Part shown: positions 35,562 to 46,256 of the stretch, piece after piece
How positions within the stretch are numbered: the first letter of the stretch is position 1
Layout: the number at the start of each line of letters is the position of its first letter
Source of the DNA: Lathyrus oleraceus
Lineage: Eukaryota; Streptophyta; Magnoliopsida; Fabales; Fabaceae
Assembly (NCBI RefSeq): GCF_024323335.1
Contig: NC_066580.1
Location: 141,474,188-141,538,187 of the forward strand
Reading direction: 5' to 3'
DNA length: 64,000 nt
Translations under genes and position numbers: made by a program
The notes under the pieces: generated by a model
Seen by the model: only the letters and a program-made list of their open reading frames with translations
Database searches by the model: none
What the model was told of the DNA's origin: nothing

Positions 35562-37090
35562 CTTCCTGAAATCTTTGGATAATAAGGCCTGGAAGGCTGT
35601 TCTAACAGGCTGAGAACATCCCGTTATTACTAAGGAATGAGAAGTTACAACTAATAAGAAGGCTGAGGAACAATGGACCAAGGAGGAGGATGAACTAGCC
35701 CTTGGAAACTCTAAAGCATTGAATGCTATGTTCAATGGGGTTGATAAGAACATCTTCAGACTGGTGAACAACTGTGAGGTGGCTAAAGATGCTTGGAATA
35801 TTCTCAAAACCACTCATGAAGGTACCTCTAGAGTAAAGATGTCTAGATTGCAGCTGCTTACTACCAAGTTTGAAAATTTGAGGATGAAAGAAGATGAAAA
35901 TATTCATGACTTTCATATAAATATCCTTGAAATTGCTAATGCCTTAGGAGCCCTGGGTGAGAAGATGTCAGATGAAAAACTAGTGAGGAAAATTCTTAGG
36001 TCACTTCCCAAGAGATTTGCCATGAAAGTGACAGCTATAGAAGAAACTCAAGACATCTGCAATATGAGAGTGGATGAGCTAATCGGATCCCTCCAAACAT
36101 TTGAGTTGGGAATCAATGATGGATCTGAAAAGAAAGACAAAAGCATAGCCTTCATGTCAAACATTGAAGAGAAAGAGGAAGAAAGTGGTCAAGATACTGA
36201 TGAAGATATGGCAAATGATGTAGCATTACTGGGGAGACAGTTCAACAAACTCCTGAAAAAGATGGATGTAAGGTCAAAGTCTAATGTCAAGAACAACTCA
36301 TTTGACATCAGTAGGTCCAATGATGCTGGAAGAAGAACAAAATCCGATGAAAAGTCCAAACAAGGAAAAGGAGTTCAATTCCATGAATGTGATGGGTATG
36401 GACACATTAGAGCTGGATGTGGGACCTACCTCAAGAAACATAAGAAGAGTCTTGCTGCTACTTGGTCTGATGAAAGTGAAACAGAAGGAGAGGCTGCCAA
36501 TCTTGTGACTGCCTTGACTGGAAGATGGGGTTCTAATGAAGACTCAAGTGATGATGAAGTAACCTTTGATGAGTTAGCCACTACCTACAAAAAGTTGTGT
36601 TACATAAGTGAAGAAGTGTGTCAACAAGTGGAAAATCAGAAGAAATTGATAACACAACTAGAGGAGGAGAAGACAGAACACTTGGAAACCATCTCTAAGT
36701 TGAAGATTAAAGTCGTGTTCTTGAACTCCAAACTGGATGAGATGGAAAAGTATGTCAGAATGCTAAATAGTGGATTTGACACCTTAGAGAAAATCCTCCA
36801 GACTGGAAAAATGGCAGGAGACAAGTCTGGCCTTGGGTTCAATGAATCCACTCCTGAGTGTAGTCACACTGGTAGCAAACCAAAGATGTCACATCATGTG
36901 TCATAACATCACAAGGAAAGACAACATAAAGGAAAACACCAAAGATGGAGATGTCATTACTGTGGAAAATTTGGCCACATAAAACCATTCTGCTTTAAGT
37001 TGTATGGCTATCCTAGTTCTTATCATCATCAACCTAGATCCAAACACCACATCCCTGTCAACAGAAAACAATGGGTTCCTAGGACTGGTG
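35562..37090 (+). pseudogene. gag: Gag (remainder) of plus-strand copia
   Basis: Continues FLKSLDNKAWKAVLTG, then a TGA in place of Trp and a second TGA. It is open from about 35660 to 36903. Gag core motifs: GVDKNIFRLVNNCEVAKDAW, SRVKMSRLQLLTTKFENLR, LRSLPKRFAMKVTAIEET. The first zinc knuckle has lost its first Cys (FHECDGYGHIRAGC). A single coiled-coil unit (QKKLITQLEEEKTEHLETIS) is present where the minus copy has two. After a TAA at 36904 comes the second knuckle CHYCGKFGHIKPFC (36952-36993). Confidence 0.85.
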
Positions 37091-37520
37091 CTACTAACTT
37101 GATAGCTCACACTTCCTTTAGAGTTTCGGCCAAAGAAGACTGGTATTTTGACAGTGGATGCTCTAGACACATGACTGGAAGCAAAAACCTGCTAAATGAC
37201 CTTCACCCTCATGCCACCATCTATGTAACCTTTGGTGATGGATCAAAGGGTGAAATCAAGGGGATTGGAAAGCTAAATTTCCCTGGAGTCCCTAACCTTG
37301 ATAATGTGGTACTTGTTAAAGGACTGACTGCAAACCTAATCAGCATCAGTCAACTATGTGACCAAGGTCTAAATGTAAACTTCACAAAAACTGAGTGTCT
37401 AATTACTAATAAAAAAATGAAGTGATCATGAAAGGAGTCAGGTATAAGGACAACTGCTATATGTGGAGTTCTCAAGAAACTGGTTATTCATCAATGTGTA
37501 CTCTAGCCAAAGAAGAAGAA
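37091..37520 (+). pseudogene. pro: Aspartic protease of plus-strand copia
   Basis: Same frame as gag. YFDSGCSRHMTGSKNLL places the catalytic Asp at 37150-37152. The conserved VTFGDGSKGEIKGIGKL and LVKGLTANLISISQLCDQGL follow. The frame breaks near 37425 in 'aaaaaaatgaagtgatc', probably by an indel in the A-run. Confidence 0.82.
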
Positions 37521-38380
37521 GTGAAACTATGGCATCAAAAAATGGGCCATCAAACATGACACCGCATCCAGAGTGCTGTAACTTCTCCGCATGGACTTGA
37601 TGGGACCTATGTAGGTGGAAAGTCTTGGTGGGAAAAATTATGCTTATGTGGTGGTGGATGACTTCTCCAGATACACCTGGGTAAATTTTATAAGGGAAAA
37701 ATCTGATGTATTTGAGGTATTTAAAGATTTTTGCCTAAGACTTCAAAGAGAAAAAGAAAGTGAGGTTATCAGAATCAGAAGTGATCATGGGAAAGAATTT
37801 GAGAATATTAAATTTGTTGGATTCTGTTCATCTGAAGGAATTAGTCATGAGTTCTCATCTCCCATTACCCCTCAGCAATAGAAAGGAAAAATAGAACTCT
37901 CCAAGAATCTGCCAGAGCTATGATTCATGCTAAGAAGTTGCCCTACCACTTCTGGGCTGAAGCTATGAACACAGCCTGCTATGTTCACAACTGGGTAACC
38001 TTGAAGAAAGGGACTCCAACTACTTTATATGAAGTCTGGAAAGGAAGAAGACCTACTGTCAAATACTTCCATGTGTTTGGTAGTAAATGTTATATCCTGA
38101 CTGATCGTGAACAAAGAACGAAGATGGATCCCAAGAGTGATGAAGGAATATTTCTGGGTTACTCAACAAACAACAGAGCATTTAGGGTCTTTAATTCCAG
38201 AACAAAAGTAATGATGGAATCTATCAATGTTGTTGTTGATGATCAACAGACTGATGTCACAGACGATGTTGAGACATCTCTAAATGATGCCCCAGCTGAT
38301 CTCCTAGACAAAAGTAATGAGAGTGAACCCACTCAAGCTAAACCTGAAGCTGATAAAATTAATAAGGGACCCTCCATCAG
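37521..38380 (+). pseudogene. int: Integrase of plus-strand copia, catalytic E and zinc domain lost
   Basis: The pre-integrase zinc domain begins LWHQKMGH (about 37530) but most of it is deleted, jumping to the sequence just before LMGPM. Core: YVVVDDFSRYTWVNF (first catalytic Asp near 37657) and RIRSDHGKEFEN (second Asp near 37789). A deletion of about ten bases after TPQQ (37880) removes the catalytic Glu and shifts the frame. The C-terminal part is open again from 37920 (PYHFWAEAMNTACYVHN, FHVFGSKCYIL, DPKSDEGIFLGYSTNNRAFR). Two stops precede the core. Confidence 0.82.
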
Positions 38381-39300
38381 AATTCAGAAGGATCATCTGA
38401 AAGATCTCATTATAGGAGACCCAGATAAAGGGGTCACCACTAGATCAAGGGAAGTGATCTCACATGGCTGTTTTGTGTCCAAGATTGAGCCCAAAAATGT
38501 CAAAGAAGCCTTAACTGATGAATTCTGGATCAATGCCATGCAGGAAGAGTTAGGACAATTCAAGAGAAATGAAGTATGGCAATTGGTTCCAAGACCTGAA
38601 GGAGTAAATGTTATTGGAATAAATGGGTTTACAAGAATAAATCTGATGAACAAGGGGTGGTTACTAAAAGTAAAGCAAGATTGGTAGCACAAGGATACAC
38701 TCAAGTATAAGGAGTTAAGTTTGATGAAACATTTGCTCCTGTAGCTCGCCTGGAGTCCATTAGACTATTGCTTGGAGTGGCATGCATTCTGAAGTTTAAA
38801 CTGTTCCAAATGGATGTAAAAAGTGTCTTCTTGAATGGTTACTTAAATGAGGAAGTGTATGTTGAACAACCTAAAGGGTTTACAGACCCAAATCTTCTAA
38901 AGCATGTGTATAAGTTGAGGAAAGTCCTCTATGGTTTGAAATAAGCTCCTAGGGCTTGGTATGATAGACTCACAGTGGTTCTCATTGACAATGGGTACAG
39001 GAAGGGAGGCATTGATAAGACCTTATTTGTCAAAAATGAAGGAGGAAAACTCATGGTGGCTCAGATATATGTGGATGATATTGTGTTTGGTGGGATGTCA
39101 AATAAGATGGTGGAACATTTTGTTAAACAAATGTAGTCTGAATTTGAAATGAGCCTTGTTGGAGAACTAACCTATTTTCTTGGGATACAAGTCAAGCAGA
39201 TGGAAGATTTTATCTTTCTATCTCAAAGCAAATATGCCAAAAATATTGTCAAGAAGTTTGGCATGTAGAATGAAAGTCACAAAAGGACACCTGCTCCTAC
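38381..39300 (+). pseudogene. rt: Reverse transcriptase of plus-strand copia
   Basis: N-terminal RT: DEFWINAMQEELGQFKRNEVWQL (in pieces, about 38517). There is a frameshift near 38612. Then DETFAPVARLESIRLLL and LFQMDVKSVFLNGYLNEEVY near 38810, a stop in LYGLK-stop-APRAWYDRL (38942), and intact YVDD at 39068-39079. ELTYFLGIQVKQM and FLSQSKYAKNIVKKFGM follow. Further stops are near 38708, 39134 and 39266. Confidence 0.85.
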
Positions 39301-40015
39301 CCATCTAAAAGTCTCTAAAGATAAAAATGGTGTTAGTGTAGATCAAAGTCTCTACAGAAGCATGATAGAGAGTCTGCTATATCTCACAGCAAGCAGACCT
39401 GACATTTCTTTTACTGTAGGTGTATGTGCTAGATATCAAGATGAACCAAACATGAGTCACATAAACCAAGTGAAAAGAATCCTGAAATATGTCAATGGCA
39501 CTAGTGACTATGGGATGCTGTACACTCATGGATCTAGTTCTGTGCTGACTGGATACTGTGATGCTGATTGGGCTGGAAGTGCTGATGATAGAAGCACATG
39601 AGCAGAATGCTTCTTCTTGGGGAACAACTTAATATCATGGTTTAGTAAGAAATAAAATTGTGTGTCTCTGTCCACTGCTGAAGCTGAATACATAGCAGCT
39701 GGAAGTAGTTGTTCTCAACTGGTATGGATGAAACAGATGCTGACTGAATACAATGTCACGCAAGATGTCATGACATTGTACTGTGACAACCTGAGTGCTA
39801 TAAATATTTCTAAGAATCCTATTCAGCACAGCAAGACAAAACATATTGATATTCGTCATCATTTTATTACAAAACTAGTGGAAGATAAAATTATAGTCTT
39901 AGAGCATGTTGCTACTGAAATGCAGTTAGCTGATATTTTTACAAAGGCCTTGGATGCAAATCAATTTGAATTTCTAAGAGGGAAATTAGGGATTTGTATT
40001 TATGAGAATTTATAG
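39301..40015 (+). pseudogene. rh: RNase H of plus-strand copia
   Basis: YRSMIESLLYLTASRPDISF, YCDADWAGSADDRST, stop (39599), ISWFSKK, stop (39653), then open from 39656: SLSTAEAEYIAAGSSCSQ, LYCDNLSAINISKNP, RHHFITKLVEDKI, MQLADIFTKALD, RGKLGI. The pol frame ends with TAG at 40013-40015, followed by CAATTA. Confidence 0.85.
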
Positions 40016-40021
40016 CAATTA
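40013..40021 (+). promoter_or_regulatory. Candidate leaky stop between pol and env-like ORF
   Basis: TAG CAA TTA fits the UAG-CAR-YYA readthrough context first defined in tobacco mosaic virus and used by the soybean element SIRE1. The frame stays open through the env-like ORF (ATG at 40070), so readthrough would give a pol-env fusion. Confidence 0.75.
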
Positions 40022-40069
40022 ATTTGGAATGGAAAAGGGCAACTGAAACCTTTCCACAAAAACAACAAG

Positions 40070-41934
40070 ATGTCACAACATCAAACACCATCTGGTTCAA
40101 AAACTCCTAAGCCTACTCACAAGGATAGAATGCCCTCAATGGACTTTCTTGATGAAGATATTTTAGACGTGATTCCCCTGTCTGTTATTCCAGGAGAAGC
40201 TCCTGACTCAAACCATCCCATGGATGCATCTGCCACTGCATGCCCTACTCAAGGTAACAACTCTAGTATCCCTTCTAGCTCTACTCATGCCACTAGTTCT
40301 AAGGACGACATGCATCACACCGATCGTGTCATAAGAAATCTAGTCACTAGAATCCTCAATGAAGGATATTTTGTAAAGGGAGTTTCTACTCCTATGTCAA
40401 GAAGGGACCCCTCTCCTGAGGTTGGACCTCATAATGAGAAGGATGATGATTCCTCTAGATCTAAAAAGGATATGGCTGCTGAAGGTTTGTGCTCTTCATG
40501 GAAAACTGTGTCTGGTAAGAAATCTGTGGCATCTACTACTGCCAATGCTTCACAGTCTAAGAAGCATGATTCTGAAAACAAGGTGATTGACCTAGAGGAT
40601 GATAGTTCGGATGATCAAGATGATAGCTTGCTTCATCACTTAAAGCCTAGTGTGGCTAAGAGGATGAAGACTAGAAAAGGTAGGTCTGTGGCTGAAATGA
40701 TGTCAGCCAAAACTGCTAAGAAGACTACTGGTGTAGGTCCCTTAAAATATTGGAGCAAAGTTGATGTGAATAAGAGGAAAATGAGAGAAGTTTCTGAGTC
40801 TTATGAAGATGTTGAAGAAGATGTCCCTGACATCTCCCCTGTCAAGAGGACAAATGTTAGGAAGTCCCCTGTGAAAGTTGTTGCTGTACACTTGGACAAT
40901 ATCTCTTTCCATCTTGAAGATGGAGCAGCAAAATGGAAGTTTGTGATCCAAAGAAGGGTGACTGTAGAGAGAGAGTTAGGAAAGGATGTTGTGGAGGTCA
41001 AAGAGGTAATGTATCTAATTAAAAATGTTGGGTTAATGAAGACTGTGGCTGGGTTATCCCAGTGCTACGAAGGATTGGTGAAGGAATTCGTTTTTAACAT
41101 TCCTGAAGATATTGTTGATAAAAACAACAAGGAATTTTGTAAAGTGTTTGTAAGAGGGAAGTGTATCAAATTTTCTCTCAATGTGATAACAAGTTTCTAG
41201 AAAGAGGTACAGAAGGTGCATGTGAATTGGAAGCCACAGACAATGAGGTCTGTAGGGAAATCACAGCAAGACAGGTGAAGGAGTGGCCTAGTAAAAAGCA
41301 TCTCCCTGTTGGGAAGCTGACTGTTAAGTATGCCATATTGCACAAGATAGGGTCTGCAAATTGGGTGCCTACCAACCACATTTCCACAATTTCAAATGCC
41401 CTTGGAAGATTCATCTTTGCTGTTGGAACCAAGCTGAAATTTGATTATGGTAGATTTATGTTTGAACAAATTGTCAAGCATGCTTCTACTAATGCAGTAA
41501 AGCTGCCTATAGCTTTTCTCTCAATGATTTGTGGGATTATCCTGAGTCAGCACCCTGGAATTCTAAGTACAAATGACCTTCCAAGTAGAAGAAAACCTCC
41601 TCTATCAGTTAACTACAAATTGTTTGAAGGCAGTCATGTCGAATACATTGTCATGACATCTACTGTGAAAAAGCCAGCCTCAAAAGGTGGTCTTATTGCT
41701 GAGCTGAAGGAAACTTGTAAAGAGTTGGATACAGAGATAAGGGTAGCAACAACCAGTAAAGAAGCTTTGGAGGCTATGATTGCAAGCTTGGAGCAAGTTG
41801 AAAGAGAGAATATTGGACAGGCCAAGGAAGCAGAAGCCCAAACCTCTAGTGAGAGGTCTGCAACTAAAGATGAAACAAGTGGCAGTTCTGGTTCTGATGC
41901 TGATGAAGATGCAAGCTCAAGCTCCTCTGATTAG
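40070..41934 (+). pseudogene. Env-like extra ORF of plus-strand copia
   Basis: The ATG at 40070 (MSQHQTPSGSKTPKP) opens 376 codons to 41200. A single frameshift near 41195 follows, then a second open stretch to 41934. Domain order matches the minus copy: acidic/Ser-rich N-terminus with basic patches (KRMKTRKGR), globular middle (VHLDNISFHLEDGAAKWKFV, EFCKVFVRGKCIKFS, HASTNAVKLPIAF), coiled-coil-like segment (ELKETCKELDTEIRV) and a Ser/Asp-rich tail ending SSSSSD. It is by far the best-preserved ORF of this copy. Function unknown; no transmembrane segment is obvious, so 'envelope' is only a positional name. Confidence 0.82.
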
Positions 41935-42577
41935 CCGTTTTTTGAAGTTAGCCCCCATTCTTCTGATGTGGATTTTTTTTCTTACTGTGATGGATGTTCT
42001 GGTTTCTTTTGGCAGTCATGTTCTGCTGCCTTGATGTGTATTTTTCAGGGTTTTTTTTTGGATTTTCTGGATTTTATCCTAGCTGGTATAAAGCTGTGTA
42101 TGTTCTTGGATCTGTAACACTTAACATTTTGCTTTGACATTCTGTTTGTTTGTCTGAATAGAGATTTATTTTGTCTCTTTGGTCTCTTTTGGATAAAAAG
42201 GGGGAGAAGTAGCTAAAGTAGCTATGCTATACTATATGCTATAGATTATGTTACATATGATGTTGAAAATGATGTTATAGATGATGTTGGAGATGATCTG
42301 TATATGTTACAAATATATGTTGGAGATAATCTGTTTATTACAAGTGAGGTTAGATGGGGAAGTTTTGTCTGTGTTGAGTAGACTAGTGCTAGCTGGAGGG
42401 GGAGGTGGTGTGTTCTAAGCACAAGCGCATGTGTGTTTAATACGGGTTTACTAGTTGCTATTTTTGTTAGTAATGTGTGTTTGTTTACTTTTATTGCTAA
42501 CCTGATACTGTGATTATTTTCTTATGAAACATATGTTCTGATGTATCTTTTAGCCAAAATTTGCCAAAGGGGGAGTT
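41935..42577 (+). other. 3' UTR and PPT of plus-strand copia
   Basis: T-rich non-coding sequence with short 'gatgttggagatgat' repeats near 42260-42330. The PPT AAAGGGGGAGTT (42566-42577) abuts the 3' LTR and is identical to that of the minus-strand copia. Confidence 0.8.
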
Positions 42578-43254
42578 TGTTGGTTCTACGTGTTGGCATC
42601 AATTTTGGTAAAACCTAGAGTTTTCACAAGTTGTCACAAGTGTTATCTTGACATGAGATATCAGTTTCCTGTAGGGTGTTTAAATATGGTTGTGCAGGAT
42701 TTAGCTGAGATGTCAGACCCGATGTTAAGACATGTGTATACAAAACATTCAGTCTAAATGTTATGTATTTTGTGATTGCGCTTTTCATGCAAATCTGCGT
42801 GTGATTGATATGGAGATTGAACGCGCCATTCAAGCAGTAATTAAACTAGATTGATTTATTTTCTAATAAGATATGATCAACTTTTAAGAAGATACGAAAG
42901 GAAAATAGATTTAGGGTTTTATGATGTCCAAGCCCATTCCAAAGATTCTATTTAAAGAGCATGACAAACCTGGTTTTAATGCACAAGAAACGAACGAAAT
43001 ATTGAGAAAGAATAAGGGTTTTAGTCTTGTGTGAGCTTGTGTATTGTGAGCCATTCATTCATCCTATTATTGATTGAATTGGCCTGACTTTTGTGTTGTA
43101 ATTTGTCCACTCTAAGCTTTGAAGCATGAGTGTGTGTTTACTTGGTTGAAGCTTTTAAGCAAGATCAAGTATGTGTTCTTGAAGAGTGTCTTCTTTCTTT
43201 GTAATATTTGTTTTTACATCACTTCTGTGATTGAGGGGGAGTGAGTAAGGTCTC

Positions 43255-45342
43255 TGTAAGACCCCAATTTTGACCCTAAGATCCCTCATGGCATCATAAC
43301 ATTGCATTTGCATTGCCTCAAGGATCTTTAGCATCTTGGTTCCCTTTGCCTTTGGGTGGGACTCCTTGTGATTGGTTTGAGATCACCAAGCATGCTTGAA
43401 TTATACATCATTGTTTCTCTTACTTTTGTTTACTAATCAAAAGCACAAAAATGTGTCACTAACATCTTTTGTTTGAAGCTTGAGTATCATCCAAGACACT
43501 TTGTGGGTTCTATTTAGATGATCAGTCAACACAAGGGAATGGCTTGAGATACTTCCAACAGGTTCAAATGGGGTCTATTCTTCAGTCAAAACGTTAATCT
43601 TGAAGGAGCAAAAGTTTGTTCATGAGCTGTCATGCTCACTAGGCGAGCAGAATGGGTCGCCTAGCGAGTCCCAAGAAAAGCCACCAGAATCACCTACGCT
43701 CAGAGGAATTTCTTGAACTGTCATGCTCGCTAGGCGAAGCCCACGTGTTTAAAAAAAAATAAAAAAATAAAAAAAAATATAACAGAAATTTTTTGGACTT
43801 GAGCCTCTCTCATTTGAGCCCACAGATCCACAAAAATCAGGTTATAAATTCAGAGTTTCAGTGAAACAAAAGGAATTCTATTCCTATTACCCTGGCAGGG
43901 AAAAAGATAGTGAGAGAAGAGCTAACAGAGTTCAGAGCAACCTCCAGAGACTGAAGGGAACTCATCTGCAAAGAGCCAATTCCATCTCATATAAACCCTC
44001 AGATTGCTTTGCAAACCCAACCGGGCAATTCAATTTCATTCGATCTCTCCAGTCAGGTTTGCCTTATTCCCATTACTTTATGCTTTTAATTTGAATGCTC
44101 TGAATGTATGAGGTATTATGGGTGAATTTGATACCCTTTTGATGCATGTGTTTGACAAGAGGTTTAGGTCTCCTACCCTTGGTTGCTTTTTGTGAGCTTT
44201 TTGTGAACTTTAATGGCATGATTCATGTGGTTACATTTTGATTTGGGGCAAACTCTTTATTACCCTATCCTATTTGCTCTAACCTGTTTTGTGTTTGTTA
44301 TGGCATTGTTTTTCCTAATTCCGTCATATTACTCTAACCTGTTTGTTGAGTTTTTGTGAGGGCTCACATACTCTTGTAGGGATAGCTTGCTTGGTGTTCC
44401 ACTTTATTTGTGGGGTACCACCTGAAGGTTTATTCCGATTGCCTGTACTGACTCACTTTCTTTGATGGTGTTAGCTTGGAAGGATCTTTGGGTTTCTTAT
44501 TTCTTAATTTCTGTTGCGTCGGATCTTTATCCGCGTGGTACCTTTACTTTTCCCACATTTTACTGCTTTCTTAGGTTTCGTATAGCCTCTCGTGGCATGT
44601 CAATTAAGGTAGCGCGGTTCCTTCATCTAGGACTGCCTTTTTGCATGAGCATCCCTAAACACCCCAAACTCATTGATTTCTCTTCTCCTAAGAACACGTT
44701 ATCTCCTTCTACTACAGGCGAGTAAGTCTCCAAAGGTCGAGCGTCCGGTAGATTGCGTAGTAACGTCGTTCACCCCAAAACACAACCCTTACCCCATAGG
44801 TGGTCGAACTACATTTTGCTCTGATTTTCATCCCAGATGAGATACGTAGGAATAAGACGTGATGTCTTAGCGAGCACACTCCTCTTTAACCCATAGGTAG
44901 CCGAGCTACGAAGACTCTGATTCTCAGATTCAGATGAGATACGTATGCAGTGGATGCGACATCCGTGCGAGTCATTTTCTTTTGACCGTTCTTTTAGTAA
45001 GTAGTACATTAGATAAACATACACGCTTTTCTCATCCCTTCAATTATGTTTGCACAAATAAATTTTCAAAAAAAAAAAACAACAACCTTTGCAACAAATG
45101 TGAAAAGGGCTCCCTAGGAGTACCTAGGATGCTTTGGGTGCCTAACACCTTCCCATTGCATAACCAACCCCCTTACCCAGATCTCTGACATTTTTACTAG
45201 TTCTTGATTCGATAAAACTTTTAGGTTTTTGTTCGATTTCTAACCATTCCTTTGGATAAATAGAAGTGCGGTGGTGACTCGACTTGTATGATTTACCTTG
45301 GATTTAGTCAATATCTCTAATGGTAACGAATACCCCGCTACA
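43255..45342 (+). mobile_element. Solo LTR, short Ogre-type subfamily, inside copia 3' LTR
   Basis: TGTAAGACCCCAATTTTGAC to GAATACCCCGCTACA, 2088 bp, with perfect TSD GTCTC (43250-43254, 45343-45347). Removing it restores the LTR sequence seen at 30170-30190. It shares termini with the 4.9-kb solo LTR at 30671 but is under half its length. It contains 'ctaggcgagc' inverted repeats at 43635-43668 and an A-rich tract at 43751-43780. The U5 block with 'gtgcggtggtgactcg' lies near 45265. Confidence 0.92.
43635..43668. repeat. Hairpin with CTAGGCGAGC-type arms
   Basis: CTCACTAGGCGA and TCGCCTAGCGAG pair over 12 bp with one mismatch around a 10-nt loop. A third arm-like copy, CTCGCTAGGCGA, occurs near 43726. 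Confidence 0.75.
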
Positions 45343-45632
45343 GTCTCTTATCTAAGAGTTCTTAGATATAAGTCACACGGGTAGAGATTAGGTGAAAAGA
45401 CTGTAACTTGAAGTTGTTTACTGAGAGTCTTTGAACTAATTCTATTTAGTGGATTTCCTTCCTGGCTTGGTAGCCCCCAGGCGTAGGTGAGTTTGCACCG
45501 AACTGGGTTAACAAATTGCTTGTGTCACTTGTACTACTGTTTCTTTATCTTTTATCCTGTTTATATTGTTCAGATATTAGTGTCGTGACATTACCTTCGA
45601 CATCTCATATCTGATACCAGAATTTCAAGGTT

Positions 45633-46256
45633 CACTTTAACCAGTGACGAATACTCTCTCTTTGGTCTTCTGACTAGTAACAGGTAGTCATAAATCCTAT
45701 TTGATCTTTTCTCCCTAATAAATCATTCTTACCCAACAGACGATAGTAGATAATACATCTCTTTTACTCCTGTGTTGAAGTTCATTCTTTCGCAGTTGAG
45801 TTTGAGTGCGTATTTCCCCAGTGAAGTCGCCAATCCCCTGTTTGTATTTAAGCTTTGTTATGATCTATTCTCATCCTCTATAAATAACCTTATCCGCAGA
45901 CTAATTCTTTCCATTTTGATTTATTTTCATGGACATCCCCTCGCGTCTCCCAACAGTTTTTAACTCGTAGCCTGGCCTATGCACAACTTTATCCCCCAGA
46001 GTCTCGGTCTCCCTAGTGAGTTTTCCTTACGGAAGGCATTATGCTTCTATGGAGTTTCAGCTTCTCCGAATTCTTTGCCTTTGTGGTACTATACTCCCCA
46101 CAAAGATTATTTTAATATTCATATCATATGCATCATGAGGTCTATTAGGGACCAAAATTTGTTTCTTGATGTTTCTATTTAAGTCCATTCTAATGAGTTG
46201 ATATGAAGATTTTAACCTTCACATCCTTAGTTAGAACGTCCTTAAATAGGGGCATC
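45633..46256 (+). other. Element A 3' UTR, last part, and PPT
   Basis: Begins with the remainder of the minisatellite unit cut at 29504 (cactttaaccagtgacgaat). Then follows T-rich non-coding sequence. The polypurine tract AATAGGGGCATC (46245-46256) abuts the 3' LTR; element B has AATAGGGGCAGC in the same place. Confidence 0.8.

Larger units (their letters stand above)
29505..45627 (+). mobile_element. SIRE/Maximus-like Ty1/copia, plus strand, with two nested solo LTRs
   Basis: Complete by structure: 5' LTR, initiator-Met PBS, gag-pol, env-like ORF, PPT and 3' LTR, with TSD ATGTT/AGGTT (29500-29504, 45628-45632). The neighbouring minisatellite units predict ATGTT on both sides, so the right copy has one substitution. 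Without its two inserts it is about 9.1 kb. It is the same lineage as the copia at 20467-28468 but a distinct subfamily (LTR 955-957 bp against 1124 bp). Coding regions carry about ten stops, frameshifts and deletions. Confidence 0.93.
42578..45627 (+). repeat. 3' LTR of plus-strand copia, interrupted
   Basis: TGTTGGTTCTACGTG to CAGAATTTCA. Subtracting the solo LTR and its TSD leaves 957 bp, against 955 bp for the 5' LTR; by eye they are about 96% identical. Confidence 0.92.

Noticed and set aside
43861..44094. 77-codon ORF in the short solo LTR
   Set aside because: No similarity to any element protein and lies within LTR sequence; treated as chance.
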